In this document: positions 24,192 through 33,441 of the stretch, in pieces
Numbering within the stretch: position 1 is the first letter of the stretch
Layout of the letters: every line of letters begins with the position of its first letter
Assembly (NCBI GenBank): GCA_035532415.1
Contig: DATKRB010000056.1
Span: 1 to 64,000 of the forward strand
Length of the DNA stretch: 64,000 nucleotides
Reading direction: 5' to 3'
Source of the DNA: DATKRB01 sp035532415
GTDB taxonomy: Bacteria > Actinomycetota > Acidimicrobiia > Acidimicrobiales > RAAP-2
Notes under the pieces: generated by a model
What the model was told of the DNA's origin: nothing
Databases searched by the model: none
What the model saw: only the letters and a program-made list of their open reading frames with translations
Program-made: the position numbers and the translations under genes

Positions 24192-25421
24192 GTGGCTCTC
24201 GATCCGTCCACAGGCGGTGCACCGGGGGTACCCACCGGGCAGAACGGGACCAGCCGGCCGGTACCGCCGCCGACACCCGGCGAGGCCCGTGATGCCCTGC
24301 GGGCGGTCATCGATCCCGAGCTGGGCGAGAACGTGGTCGACCTCGGGATGGTCCGATCGGTGGAGGTAGACCCCTCGGGGCGGGTGCGGGTGGGCGTCGC
24401 ACTGACGGTGGCCGGGTGCCCATTGCGGTCCCAGATCGAACGGGACGTCGTCGGGCGGCTGTCGGGGATGGTCGGGGTCACCGCCGTACAGGTGACCATG
24501 GGCGAGATGGACCAGGCCGAACGCACGGCCGTCATGGCCAGGGCCCGGTGGAAGGCCCGCGAGCAGGCCCCGGCGACCGCCGTCCCCCCCACCGCCCGGG
24601 TGCTGGCGGTCGCATCGGGAAAGGGCGGGGTGGGCAAGTCCTCCGTCACCGTGAACCTCGCTGCCTCCCTGGCCCGGCGGGGTCTGGTGGTGGGCGTTCT
24701 CGACGCGGACATCTGGGGGTTCTCGGTCCCCAGGCTCCTCGGGATGGACGGCGGCGTGGAGGCGCTGGACGGGAAGATGGTCCCCCTCGAGCTTCCGATC
24801 GGCACCGGCATGCTGAAGGTGCTGTCGATGGGCTTCCTCGCCGACGAGGACCGGGCGATCATGTGGCGGGGCCTCGTCCTGAACCGGGCGGTCCAACAGT
24901 TCCTGCAGGACGCCCACTGGGGCGAGCTCGACTACCTGCTGATCGACCTCCCCCCCGGCACCGGTGACGTACAGATGGGCCTGGCCCGCATGCTCCCGCG
25001 CACGGAGATGCTGGTGGTGACCACTCCACCGGTCGCCGCCCAACGGGTCGCCGCAAGGGCCGCCGACATGGCGCGTCGCGGCTACCTGAGGGTGGCCGGC
25101 GTGATCGAGAACATGAGCGACTTCACCTGCGAGCACGGCACCAAGTACGCCCTGTTCGGCTCGGGGGGCGGGGCACGTCTCGCCTCCGAGCTCGGAGTCC
25201 CCCTGGTGGGAACCATCCCGCTCCATCCCGACGTGACCGCCGGAGGGGACGCCGGCACGCCGGTCGCTCTCGGCGAGGGCCAGCTCGCCGACGTCTTCGC
25301 CGAGCTGGCCCGGTCCCTGGCCGAGGAGATTGCCCCGGTCATGGACGCCTCGGGTTGCACGGGCAGGATGCTCGGCCAGATGGTCCGGGCCGCCCAGGCG
25401 GCCAAGGCCGCCGAGGCCTGA
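24192..25421 (+). CDS. Mrp/NBP35-family Fe-S carrier ATPase (ApbC-like)
   Basis: A 409-aa protein with an N-terminal MIP18/DUF59 domain (AVIDPELGENVVDLGMVRSV) and a C-terminal P-loop domain with the deviant Walker A ASGKGGVGKSSVTVNL. Switch regions are LDADIWGFSVPRLLG and LLIDLPPGTGDVQMGLA. Mrp proteins load or carry Fe-S clusters. The expected CxxC here is reduced to one cysteine (NMSDFTCEHGTKYALFG), as in some actinobacterial members. GTG 24192 is chosen because TAGGAT lies six bases upstream; ATG 24186 is the annotated-style alternative. Confidence 0.93.
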   Translation: MALDPSTGGAPGVPTGQNGTSRPVPPPTPGEARDALRAVIDPELGENVVDLGMVRSVEVDPSGRVRVGVALTVAGCPLRSQIERDVVGRLSGMVGVTAVQVTMGEMDQAERTAVMARARWKAREQAPATAVPPTARVLAVASGKGGVGKSSVTVNLAASLARRGLVVGVLDADIWGFSVPRLLGMDGGVEALDGKMVPLELPIGTGMLKVLSMGFLADEDRAIMWRGLVLNRAVQQFLQDAHWGELDYLLIDLPPGTGDVQMGLARMLPRTEMLVVTTPPVAAQRVAARAADMARRGYLRVAGVIENMSDFTCEHGTKYALFGSGGGARLASELGVPLVGTIPLHPDVTAGGDAGTPVALGEGQLADVFAELARSLAEEIAPVMDASGCTGRMLGQMVRAAQAAKAAEA

Positions 25422-25422
25422 G

Positions 25423-26357
25423 TCAATCCGCGGGCGACCACTCCGCCCGCAATTCGGGATCGTCGGGGACCGCGGCGGCGGTGCCGGCCACGAGCCCAGG
25501 CCCGTCCGGGGGGCCCTCGTCGGCAGCGTCGGCCCGGTTGACCCTCCCCTCGTCGCAGAGCTTCCGAAGATGCGCCCACAACGAGTACCGGGCGACTTTC
25601 CGGCGGTCCTCGTCCACGTCGGCGTACACGGTGGCGAGGAGATCGTCCACCGTGCCCGTCCCCAGCTCCACCAGGGCGTCCAACACGACCTGCTCGCGCT
25701 CGAGCCGGTGGTCGACGATCCCGCGGATCGCGGCGGCCGGGTCCCCGATGAGCCGGCCGTGCCCCGGGCCGATCGATTCGAGGGACGGTGACAGGGCGAG
25801 CAGGCGCCGGAGGCTCGCCAGATAGACGGCCATGTCCCCGTCCGGCGGGTGGATCACCACCGTCGATCCGTGCATGACGTGATCACCCGAGAGCAGCATC
25901 GAATGGGCCTCCACCAGCCAGCAGAGGTGGTTGGACGCGTGCCCGGGCGTGTGCACCGCCCGCAGCGTGAAGTCCGGACCCTGCAGGGTCCAGCCGTCGC
26001 CGACCGATCGGTCCGGCGAGAACCCGTCGCGGGCGTCGAACCCGATCACCTCGGCTCCGGTCCGCGCCGCCAGGCCGGCGGCGCCGGGCGCGTGGTCCGG
26101 GTGGGTGTGGGTCACGAGTACCCAGCGGACGCACCCGGGGCCCCGGGTCGCCAGATCGGCAAGGGCGTCGAGATGGGCGGGTTCGTCGGGACCCGGGTCG
26201 ACCACGGCGACCTCGGCGGACCCGACGAGGTAGGAGTTCGTGCCCGGCCCGGTCATGAGGCCGGGGTTCGGTGCGGTCAGCCGCCTCACCCCTCGGGCCA
26301 GCTCCACCGGGTCGCCCGGCACGACCGCGGCCCCGACCCCGAGGTCGCGTGCCGCCC

Positions 26358-26361
<4 letters not shown>
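25423..26361 (-). CDS. MBL-fold metallo-hydrolase (LACTB2-like)
   Basis: A 312-aa metallo-beta-lactamase-fold protein. The metal motif is VLVTHTHPDHAPGAAGL, the second ligand is in HTPGHASNHLCWL, and the aspartate is in LLSGDHVMHGSTVVI. The segment PNPGLMTGPGTNSYLVG is typical of the LACTB2/glyoxalase II-related group. A C-terminal winged helix (DRRKVARYSLWAHLRKLCDE) follows, as in LACTB2. The role may be RNA or thioester hydrolysis; this is not decided. It starts at ATG 26361, overlapping the NUDIX stop by four bases, so the two are cotranslated. Confidence 0.9.
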
Positions 26362-27287
<926 letters not shown>

Positions 27288-27452
27288 CGGCAGTTGCTCA
27301 CCACGAGGCGAGGCTACCCGGGGGAGATCCCGGCGACACCGCTCCCGGTGGCGGCTGGTCTACGCTGGCCGCGCGCCTCTCGAGCACGCGATGTCGCTCC
27401 CGGCGCACGGCCCCTGATCACCCTCGGGATTCCCAGAAAGAGCGCCCGCGCG

Positions 27453-28676
27453 ATGGTAGAGGACAACGAGCCGAGGGCATCCCGATCGCCGGCGGACAAA
27501 GAGGAGAGCCGCCGCCAGAGCCGCGCCGTCTCGGGCAAGCAGGCCGCCCGATCGGTGGGCGCCGATCCGCGGAAGGGCAAAGGCAAGGCAGGGACCTCGG
27601 CGACCGGTGCACCGAAGAACGGCAGGGGCACGACGACCGGCTCGCCCCGAGGTCCCGCGTCCAAACGGCCACCGGAGAAGGCCCCGGGCTCGAAGGCGCC
27701 GGCAGCAACCCGTCCGGGCAATCGTCCGTCGGCGAAGAACGGCTCGAGGCCCGGCGGTCGGAGAAGGGGCGGTGGCAGAAGGCCGGGTGGCCGGCCGGGC
27801 CGCCTGGGCGGCAGGTCCCGGGCAACCCTGTTCACCTGGGGCACGATCGCCCTCGTGATCGTGGTCGTCGCGGTCCTGGTGATCGTGAAGGTGTTCAGCT
27901 CGAGCACCGCCCCCCCGACCAGCACCGTCATCACCCCGGTCCCGGCTTCGATCATGCAGGACATCACTTCCGTCCCGACGTCGGTGTACGACAAGGTGGG
28001 CGTGACGTCGCCTGCATCCATCACCCCGCCGACGGTCGCCGGCCAGACCACACCGGGCCTCACCATCGCCGGCAAGCCGGGGATGTTCTACCTCGGCGGG
28101 GAGTTCTGCCCGTACTGCGCCGCCGAGCGGTGGGCGATGGTCACGGCCCTGGCCCGGTTCGGGAAGTTCTCCGGCTTGGGGGAGATGGAATCGAGCCCCA
28201 CCGACCTGGCCCCCAACACCCAGACCTTCACCTTTCACGGTGCCACCTTCGCCAGCACGTACCTCGGCTTCCGGCCGGTCGAGCACTACAGCAACGTCCC
28301 GGACACCGCCACCGGCTACTACACGCAGCTCGAACCGCTGACCAAGGCCGACCAGAAGCTCCTCAAGACCTACTACACGACCAAGTACCTGCCCGGGATC
28401 ACCTCCGGGCAGGTCGGCATCCCCTTCGTCGACATCGGGAACAAGGTCTTCGTCTACCAGTCCTCCCAGTTCTCGCCGACGATCCTGGCGGGACTGACGC
28501 GCCAGCAGATCGCCTCGGGTCTGAGCGACCCGACCAACCCGGTCACCCAGGCGATCATCGCCTCGTCGAATTACCTCTCGGCCGGGATCTGCGCCACCAA
28601 CGGTCAGCAGCCGTCGTCGGTGTGCTCGAGCAAGGGTGTGACGGCGGCGGCCAAGGCGCTCAAGCTGTCCGCCTGA
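27453..28676 (+). CDS. DUF929 thioredoxin-fold membrane protein
   Basis: A 407-aa protein. Residues 1-125 are disordered and basic (SRRQSRAVSGKQAARSVG, then GGRRRGGGRRPGGRPG), followed by one membrane helix (WGTIALVIVVVAVLVIVKVF) and an extracytoplasmic domain with the thioredoxin-like active site FYLGGEFCPYCAAERWAM. This matches DUF929, predicted to handle thiols outside the membrane. The next gene, three bases on, is a VKOR homologue that would reoxidise it, so the pair probably catalyses disulfide formation. ATG 27453 is preferred because the frame upstream lacks protein character. Confidence 0.88.
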   Translation: MVEDNEPRASRSPADKEESRRQSRAVSGKQAARSVGADPRKGKGKAGTSATGAPKNGRGTTTGSPRGPASKRPPEKAPGSKAPAATRPGNRPSAKNGSRPGGRRRGGGRRPGGRPGRLGGRSRATLFTWGTIALVIVVVAVLVIVKVFSSSTAPPTSTVITPVPASIMQDITSVPTSVYDKVGVTSPASITPPTVAGQTTPGLTIAGKPGMFYLGGEFCPYCAAERWAMVTALARFGKFSGLGEMESSPTDLAPNTQTFTFHGATFASTYLGFRPVEHYSNVPDTATGYYTQLEPLTKADQKLLKTYYTTKYLPGITSGQVGIPFVDIGNKVFVYQSSQFSPTILAGLTRQQIASGLSDPTNPVTQAIIASSNYLSAGICATNGQQPSSVCSSKGVTAAAKALKLSA

Positions 28677-28678
28677 GC

Positions 28679-29182
28679 ATGGCACCGGCAGTCGGGGCGG
28701 GGCGGGGCGGCGGGGAAGTGCCGGGTACGGCCTTCCTCGCTCTCAGCCTCGTGTTGGCGCTGGCGGGTCTGGGTGTCTCCATCTACCTGACCGTGGCCCA
28801 CTACGTCGGTGCCCAGGCGCTGGTCTGCTCCGACAACGGCCTGATCAACTGCCAGAAGGTGACGACCAGCGCCCAGTCCCACTTCCTCGGTATGCCGGTG
28901 GCCGTGCTGGGACTGGCGTACTACGTGGCGATGGTGGCCCTCGACCTTCCGGCCGCGTGGCGGACGTGCGACCGTCGGGTGCACGTGGCCCGGATGGTCC
29001 TGATGGCGGTGGGCATGGCGTTCGCCCTGTACCTGGTCTCCGCCGAGCTGCTCATCATCGGCAGCATCTGCATCTGGTGCACCGCCGTGCACGTCATCAC
29101 GTTCCTTCTGTTCGTGGTGGTGATGACGGCGAGCCCGAGAGCGCTCGGCTGGATCGCCCCCGGTTCGCCCGAGCGGGCCTGA
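28679..29182 (+). CDS. Vitamin K epoxide reductase (VKOR) family membrane protein
   Basis: A 167-aa protein with four or five membrane helices. The loop cysteines are in VCSDNGLINCQKV, a conserved serine lies in TTSAQSHFLGMP, and the catalytic CxxC is in GSICIWCTAVH. Bacterial VKOR oxidises a periplasmic thioredoxin-like partner and passes electrons to quinone, replacing DsbB. The DUF929 thioredoxin-fold gene directly upstream is the likely partner. ATG 28679 overlaps no gene and follows the DUF929 stop closely, so they form an operon. Confidence 0.92.
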   Translation: MAPAVGAGRGGGEVPGTAFLALSLVLALAGLGVSIYLTVAHYVGAQALVCSDNGLINCQKVTTSAQSHFLGMPVAVLGLAYYVAMVALDLPAAWRTCDRRVHVARMVLMAVGMAFALYLVSAELLIIGSICIWCTAVHVITFLLFVVVMTASPRALGWIAPGSPERA

Positions 29183-29211
29183 CGGGTCGCCCGGGCTCGC
29201 CCCCTCCTCGT

Positions 29212-29478
29212 TCAGCCGGCGCGGCGCTCGAGCAGGATCTTCCGCTCCACCTCGTTGAGCCCGCCCCAGATGCCGTGGGGCTCGCGGATGCGTATCGCGT
29301 ACTCGAGACAGTCCCGCCGGACGTGGCACTCGGCACAGATGGATTTGGCTCGGGACTCCCGGGCTGCCTTCTCGTCTTTTCGCTCCGCCCGGGACGGCGG
29401 GAAGAACGCCGTCGCTTGCGGACCCCGGCAGGCAGCCTTGGCCTGCCACGTCTCTCCTGACTGGCGAATTGCCACCAT
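29212..29478 (-). CDS. WhiB-family iron-sulfur transcription regulator
   Basis: An 88-aa protein with the four cluster cysteines: one in AACRGPQATAFF, the pair in SICAECHVRRDC and the last at the end of that segment. The G(V/I)WGG turn (HGIWGGLNEVER) and a basic tail follow. WhiB proteins bind a 4Fe-4S cluster and act with the primary sigma factor. It lies beside two ArsA-type ATPase genes, as do WhiB4 in mycobacteria and WblA in streptomycetes, so it may be their equivalent; orientation differs from the mycobacterial case. Confidence 0.93.
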   Translation of the reverse strand: MVAIRQSGETWQAKAACRGPQATAFFPPSRAERKDEKAARESRAKSICAECHVRRDCLEYAIRIREPHGIWGGLNEVERKILLERRAG

Positions 29479-29606
29479 TCAGCTAACCCCCTCCCCCGTC
29501 TTGGCCAGGGTAGCGCCGGGCTCCTCCGGCAAACAAGTCCCCCTACCAGGTACTTCATCGGGCGCATGGCATCACCGACGAGCCCCGGCGCTACGCTGCC
29601 CGACAG

Positions 29607-30584
29607 ATGGACGTCGCCTCGTTCTGCAGACAGAGCCGGGTACTGGTGGTGGCCGGCAAAGGCGGCGTCGGCAAGAGCACGATGGTGGCCGCACTCGCGA
29701 GAATGGCCGCCAACGCCGGGATGTCCGTGCTCATCGTGGAGCTCGAGGGGAAGCCGGGCATCAGCGCCGCCTTCGACCGGCGCGGCCCGCTGCTGTACGA
29801 AGAGTCCCTGCTGGCGGCTCCGACCGCCTCGGGTGCCAACGCCGTCCGGGCACGCCGGATCACCCCCGACGACGCCCTGCTCGAGTACCTGGCGGACCAC
29901 GGCCTGCACCGGGTGTCGAAGCGACTGCTCTCCACCGGTGTGCTCGACGTCGTGGCGACGGCGATCCCGGGGATCCGTGACGTCCTCGTGCTGGGCAAGG
30001 TGAAGGGGCTCGAACGGGACCGGGCCGCCGACCTGATCCTGGTCGACGCTCCGGCCACCGGGCACGCCGTCACGTTCCTGACCTCGGCTGGCGGGTTACT
30101 CGGGATCGCCCGGAGCGGACCGGTCCGGACCCAGGCGGCCGAGGTGGACGGACTGCTCCGCGACCCGGAGCGCTGCCGGGTGATGCTGGTCACGTTGGCC
30201 GAGGAGATGCCGGTCAGCGAGACCGTCGAGGCCGCCTATCAGTTGGAGGACCGGGCCGGGTTGCGGCTGGGTCCGGTGATCGTCAACGGCGTCGCGGGTC
30301 TGCCGCTCGGGCTCGCCGGCGACGCCGAGGCAGCAGCCGGGGCCGTCGGGGTCCACTGCACCGACGACCAGCTCGCAGCCCTGAACGCGGCCCGGCGGTT
30401 CCGGCTCCAGCGGGCCGAGCTCGAGGCGGAGCAACTGGCGCGACTGGGGCGAGAGCTGCCCCTCCCCCAGATCAGGGTGCCGGCGTTGGCCGCCCCGGTC
30501 ATCGGGTCGGCCCAGCTCGACATCCTGAGCGACTCCCTGGCCCGTGGGGTCGCCGACCTCGTTCCCGAGGTCCCGGCCGCATGA
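29607..30584 (+). CDS. ArsA/GET3-family ATPase, first of two
   Basis: A 325-aa ATPase with deviant Walker A VVAGKGGVGKSTMVAALARM at the N-terminus, a switch segment LILVDAPATGHAVTFLTS, and a C-terminal region lacking arsenite-binding cysteines. The family ranges from arsenite pumps to tail-anchored-protein targeting. In actinobacteria the paired forms sit next to a WhiB gene and are not arsenic genes. The stop overlaps the second copy as ATGA, so the two proteins are probably made in equal amounts and may form a heterodimer. Confidence 0.9.
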   Translation: MDVASFCRQSRVLVVAGKGGVGKSTMVAALARMAANAGMSVLIVELEGKPGISAAFDRRGPLLYEESLLAAPTASGANAVRARRITPDDALLEYLADHGLHRVSKRLLSTGVLDVVATAIPGIRDVLVLGKVKGLERDRAADLILVDAPATGHAVTFLTSAGGLLGIARSGPVRTQAAEVDGLLRDPERCRVMLVTLAEEMPVSETVEAAYQLEDRAGLRLGPVIVNGVAGLPLGLAGDAEAAAGAVGVHCTDDQLAALNAARRFRLQRAELEAEQLARLGRELPLPQIRVPALAAPVIGSAQLDILSDSLARGVADLVPEVPAA

Positions 30585-31762
30585 CCCGTCCGCTCCCGTC
30601 GGACCCTGCCCCGGCGGACCCGCCCGCGGCGGACCCCCTCGCTGTGCCTGGCCCGCCCGGTCCCCGCACGCTGACCGCGCTGGCGGCCGAGCGGGCGGTC
30701 GTCATCTGCTGCGGACCCGGAGGAGTGGGCAAGACGACCGTGTCGGCATCGGTCGCCCTCCAGGGCGCCCGCCTGGGCCGCCGTACCTGCGTGGTCACGG
30801 TCGACCCCGCCCGCCGACTGGCCGACTCGCTGGGGCTCGAGTCCCTCGCCAACGTCCCCACCGAGGTTCCGGGCGAGTGGCCCGGACACCTCGATGCAGT
30901 GATGCTCGACACGAAGGGCACGTTCGACGACCTGATCCGCCGATACGCCCGGAGCCCCGAGCAGGCCGAAGCCATCGCGGCCAACCGCCTCTACCAGAAC
31001 CTCTCGGGCGCCCTGTCCGGTACGCAGGAGTACATGGCGATGGAGAAGCTCTACGAGCTGACCGGGTCGGGCCACTACGACCTGGTCGTCGTCGACACCC
31101 CTCCGAGCCGGAACGCGCTCGATCTGCTCGACGCCCCCCGCCGGCTGACCCATTTCCTCGAGAACCGGCTGTTCCGGGCCCTGCTCCTTCCCACCCGCGC
31201 CTACCTGCGTGCGGTCAGCGTGGCCACACGGACGCTCCTCAGGACGATCTCGACCGTCGCGGGAGCCGAGATCGTCCACGACGCCGTGGCGTTCTTTCAG
31301 GCCTTTCAGGGGATGGAGGAGGGTTTCCGCACCAGGGCCGGGACCGTGCGCACCCTCCTGGCCGACCCGGCGACGGCGTACGTGGTGGTGACCTCGGGCC
31401 GCCCCGACGCCGTCGCCGAGGCGACGTTCTTCGCCGAGCGCCTGAGGGACCGGGGCGTCACGCCTGCAGCGCTCGTGGTCAACCGCGTCCAACCGCGCTT
31501 CGACGCCCTTTCCGACGACCTGCCCGACGCTCCCGAGGGAAGCGAGCTGCGGGCAATGGTGGACAACCTCCGAGAGCTGCGGGCGGTAGCCGCCGGCGAG
31601 GAGGAGACCTACGCCGGGCTCGTGAAGATGGTGGATCCGGCTCCGGTCGGACGAGTCCCGCTCCTGTCCTCGGACGTCCACGACGTGCAGGGGGTGGCCG
31701 AGGTGGCAGACCATCTCTTCGGCCCGGCGCCCACCTCGCCGGGCGAGGGCGACGTCGGATAA
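30581..31762 (+). CDS. ArsA/GET3-family ATPase, second of two
   Basis: A 393-aa ATPase. Walker A is ICCGPGGVGKTTVSASVALQ (about residues 45-65), switch I is VTVDPARRLADSLGLE, and switch II is DLVVVDTPPSRNALDLLDAP. A C-terminal helical region includes GRPDAVAEATFFAERL. It differs from its upstream partner in having the GGVGKTT rather than GGVGKST form. No arsR, arsB or arsC is nearby, so arsenic resistance is unlikely. The four-base overlap shows an operon with the first copy. Confidence 0.9.
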   Translation: MTRPLPSDPAPADPPAADPLAVPGPPGPRTLTALAAERAVVICCGPGGVGKTTVSASVALQGARLGRRTCVVTVDPARRLADSLGLESLANVPTEVPGEWPGHLDAVMLDTKGTFDDLIRRYARSPEQAEAIAANRLYQNLSGALSGTQEYMAMEKLYELTGSGHYDLVVVDTPPSRNALDLLDAPRRLTHFLENRLFRALLLPTRAYLRAVSVATRTLLRTISTVAGAEIVHDAVAFFQAFQGMEEGFRTRAGTVRTLLADPATAYVVVTSGRPDAVAEATFFAERLRDRGVTPAALVVNRVQPRFDALSDDLPDAPEGSELRAMVDNLRELRAVAAGEEETYAGLVKMVDPAPVGRVPLLSSDVHDVQGVAEVADHLFGPAPTSPGEGDVG

Positions 31763-31771
31763 CCTCATCGG

Positions 31772-32227
31772 GTGCGCAGCATCGTGGTGGCCAGCGACGC
31801 GCCGAGCCTGCGTCGGGAGATCGTGTCCGTGGTGGAGGGGCCCGGCAACACGACCTACGAGGCCTCCTCGGGTCCCGAGGTCATCGCCCTCGTCCGCGAG
31901 GACGAGCCCGATCTCGTCGTCGTGGACATGCAGATGGGGAACATGGGCGGGATGGCCGTCTGCCTCGAGCTGCGGCTCGAGGAGAGCTACCGGGACGTCG
32001 ACCACGTCCCGGTGCTCATGCTCCTCGACCGGCGCCCCGACGTGTTCCTCGCCCGCCGTTCGGGGGCCGAGGGATGGCTCGTCAAACCGCTCGATCCCAT
32101 CCGGCTCCGCCGGGCCGTCGCATCGTTGTTGGAGGGCGGGTCCTACGAGGACGACTCCTACCAGCCGGTGCCAGTCCTGGTGGGCGGCGAGCTCGGGCTG
32201 ACCGGCCCGAGCCCCGCCGACCCCTGA
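31772..32227 (+). CDS. Single-domain response regulator (receiver) protein
   Basis: A 151-aa protein with a CheY-like receiver: N-terminal strand RSIVVASDAPSLRREIV, the phospho-acceptor aspartate in DLVVVDMQMGNMGGMAV, and the conserved lysine in GWLVKPLDPIRL. There is no output domain. The N-terminal acidic pair is reduced to one aspartate. A TAACCT box six bases before GTG 31772 points to a leaderless transcript, although the gene is only ten bases after the ArsA-like gene. No kinase lies nearby, so the signal is unknown. Confidence 0.85.
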   Translation: MRSIVVASDAPSLRREIVSVVEGPGNTTYEASSGPEVIALVREDEPDLVVVDMQMGNMGGMAVCLELRLEESYRDVDHVPVLMLLDRRPDVFLARRSGAEGWLVKPLDPIRLRRAVASLLEGGSYEDDSYQPVPVLVGGELGLTGPSPADP

Positions 32228-32237
32228 GCCGGGCAGT

Positions 32238-33188
32238 ATGCGCCGGCGACGTCAGCACCGTCCTCCACCAGGGGCCCGGCACCCGCGGTTCTGGCGCAAG
32301 GACGACGGATCGGCGGGGCCCGGACAGGGCGCACCGGAGAACGACGGCTCCACCGGCGAGCAGGAGCGGCTGATCCTGGAGGCGTTGGCCGACCTGCGGG
32401 ACATGGACGTCCGCGAGGTCATGACCCCGAGGGTCGACGTGGTCCCGCTGATCATCCCCGTTCATGCCGACGACGTCGCTCGAGCGGTGCGCGAATCGGG
32501 TCACAGCTGCTTTCCCGTGGTCAACGACGACCTCGACGACCTGGTGGGCGTCCTTTTCGTGAACGACCTCTTCCGGACCGGTCGACCGAGCGGACCCGAG
32601 AGCGCCTCCGAGCCGACCCCGCTCGACATCTCCAGACGTGTCCGCCCGGCCTATGTGGTGCCCGAGTCGCTCGGGATCCTCGAGGCTCTCGCTGGTATGC
32701 GACGCCAACGTCGGGCCTTCGCCGTGGTGGTGGACGAGTACGGCGGCGTGGCCGGGGTCCTGACCGTGAAGGACCTCATCGAGCCGCTCGTGGGCGACCT
32801 GCGCGACGAGTTCGACGAGGAGGAGGAGGCGACCATCGTCCGGGTCGACCGCAGCCGGTGGCTGCTCGACGGGCGGGCGAGCGTCGACGAGGTCCGCGAG
32901 CGGCTCGGGGTCGAGCTCCCCGACGGCGAGTACCTCACGCTCGGCGGGCTCCTGTTCGACGGCTTCGGCCACATCCCCGAGGAGGGCGAGACCCTGCCGG
33001 TCGGCGAGTGGGAGCTGAAGGTGGTGGAGATGGACAAGCGTCGCGTGGCCAAGGTGGTGGCCCGGCACGACCCCGAGCCGGGACCGGACGGCACGAACGG
33101 GGCCGTCACCTCGGGAGCCGAGAGCCGATCGGAGCCGGCCGTCGAGCCGGGGACCGGCGGGACGGGGACCGGCGGGGACTCGGGCTAG
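32238..33188 (+). CDS. CorC/HlyC-type CBS-domain protein
   Basis: A 316-aa protein with two CBS domains (VREVMTPRVDVVPLIIP to VVNDDLDDLVGVLFV, and VVPESLGILEALAGMR to VDEYGGVAGVLTVKDL). The CorC_HlyC domain begins WLLDGRASVDEVRERL and continues EYLTLGGLLFDGFGHIP. It lacks the DUF21 membrane region, so it resembles soluble CorC rather than the CorB transporters. The family is linked to magnesium and cobalt efflux. The N-terminus is basic and the last 45 residues are low-complexity. Ten bases separate it from the receiver gene. Confidence 0.88.
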   Translation: MRRRRQHRPPPGARHPRFWRKDDGSAGPGQGAPENDGSTGEQERLILEALADLRDMDVREVMTPRVDVVPLIIPVHADDVARAVRESGHSCFPVVNDDLDDLVGVLFVNDLFRTGRPSGPESASEPTPLDISRRVRPAYVVPESLGILEALAGMRRQRRAFAVVVDEYGGVAGVLTVKDLIEPLVGDLRDEFDEEEEATIVRVDRSRWLLDGRASVDEVRERLGVELPDGEYLTLGGLLFDGFGHIPEEGETLPVGEWELKVVEMDKRRVAKVVARHDPEPGPDGTNGAVTSGAESRSEPAVEPGTGGTGTGGDSG

Positions 33189-33222
33189 GCTGGCGATCCG
33201 GCCGGCCGCTGGCTGTCGGTTA

Positions 33223-33300
33223 CGGGCTGTGGCGCAGTTTGGTTAGCGCGCTGCGTTCGGGACGCAGAGGTCCCCGGTTCAAATCCGGGCAGCCCGACCA
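33223..33300 (+). tRNA. tRNA-Pro (anticodon CGG), CCA encoded
   Basis: Acceptor CGGGCTG/CAGCCCG, D-stem GCGC/GCGC, anticodon stem CTGCG/CGCAG with loop TTCGGGA, and T-arm CCCGG/CCGGG with TTCAAAT. The anticodon CGG reads CCG. Discriminator A and a genomic CCA (33298-33300) follow, then an intrinsic terminator. Confidence 0.96.
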
Positions 33301-33314
33301 CGAAAGTACAGGTC

Positions 33315-33344
33315 AGCCGGGGTGCGAGCCCCGGCTCTCTTGTT
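33315..33344 (+). terminator. Intrinsic terminator after tRNA-Pro
   Basis: AGCCGGGG, loop TGCGAG, CCCCGGCT: an 8-bp GC-rich stem followed by the T-rich CTCTTGTT, 15 bases after the tRNA. This is the clearest rho-independent terminator in the window. Confidence 0.75.
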
Positions 33345-33441
33345 CCCGGGAGACGTTTGGCGCGTATTTGGCGCGAAGCGGACGGCGGGGCAACCTCGTC
33401 TCAACCACAGCGGCAGCCGCAGGGCCCTCCGACTACGAGGG

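Noticed and set aside
29607..31762. Arsenic resistance operon
   Set aside because: No arsR, arsB or arsC is present and the metal-binding cysteines are missing; the WhiB neighbourhood is that of non-arsenic actinobacterial pairs.
30239..32005. A 588-codon minus-strand frame opposite the ArsA pair
   Set aside because: It is a shadow of two overlapping real ATPase genes.
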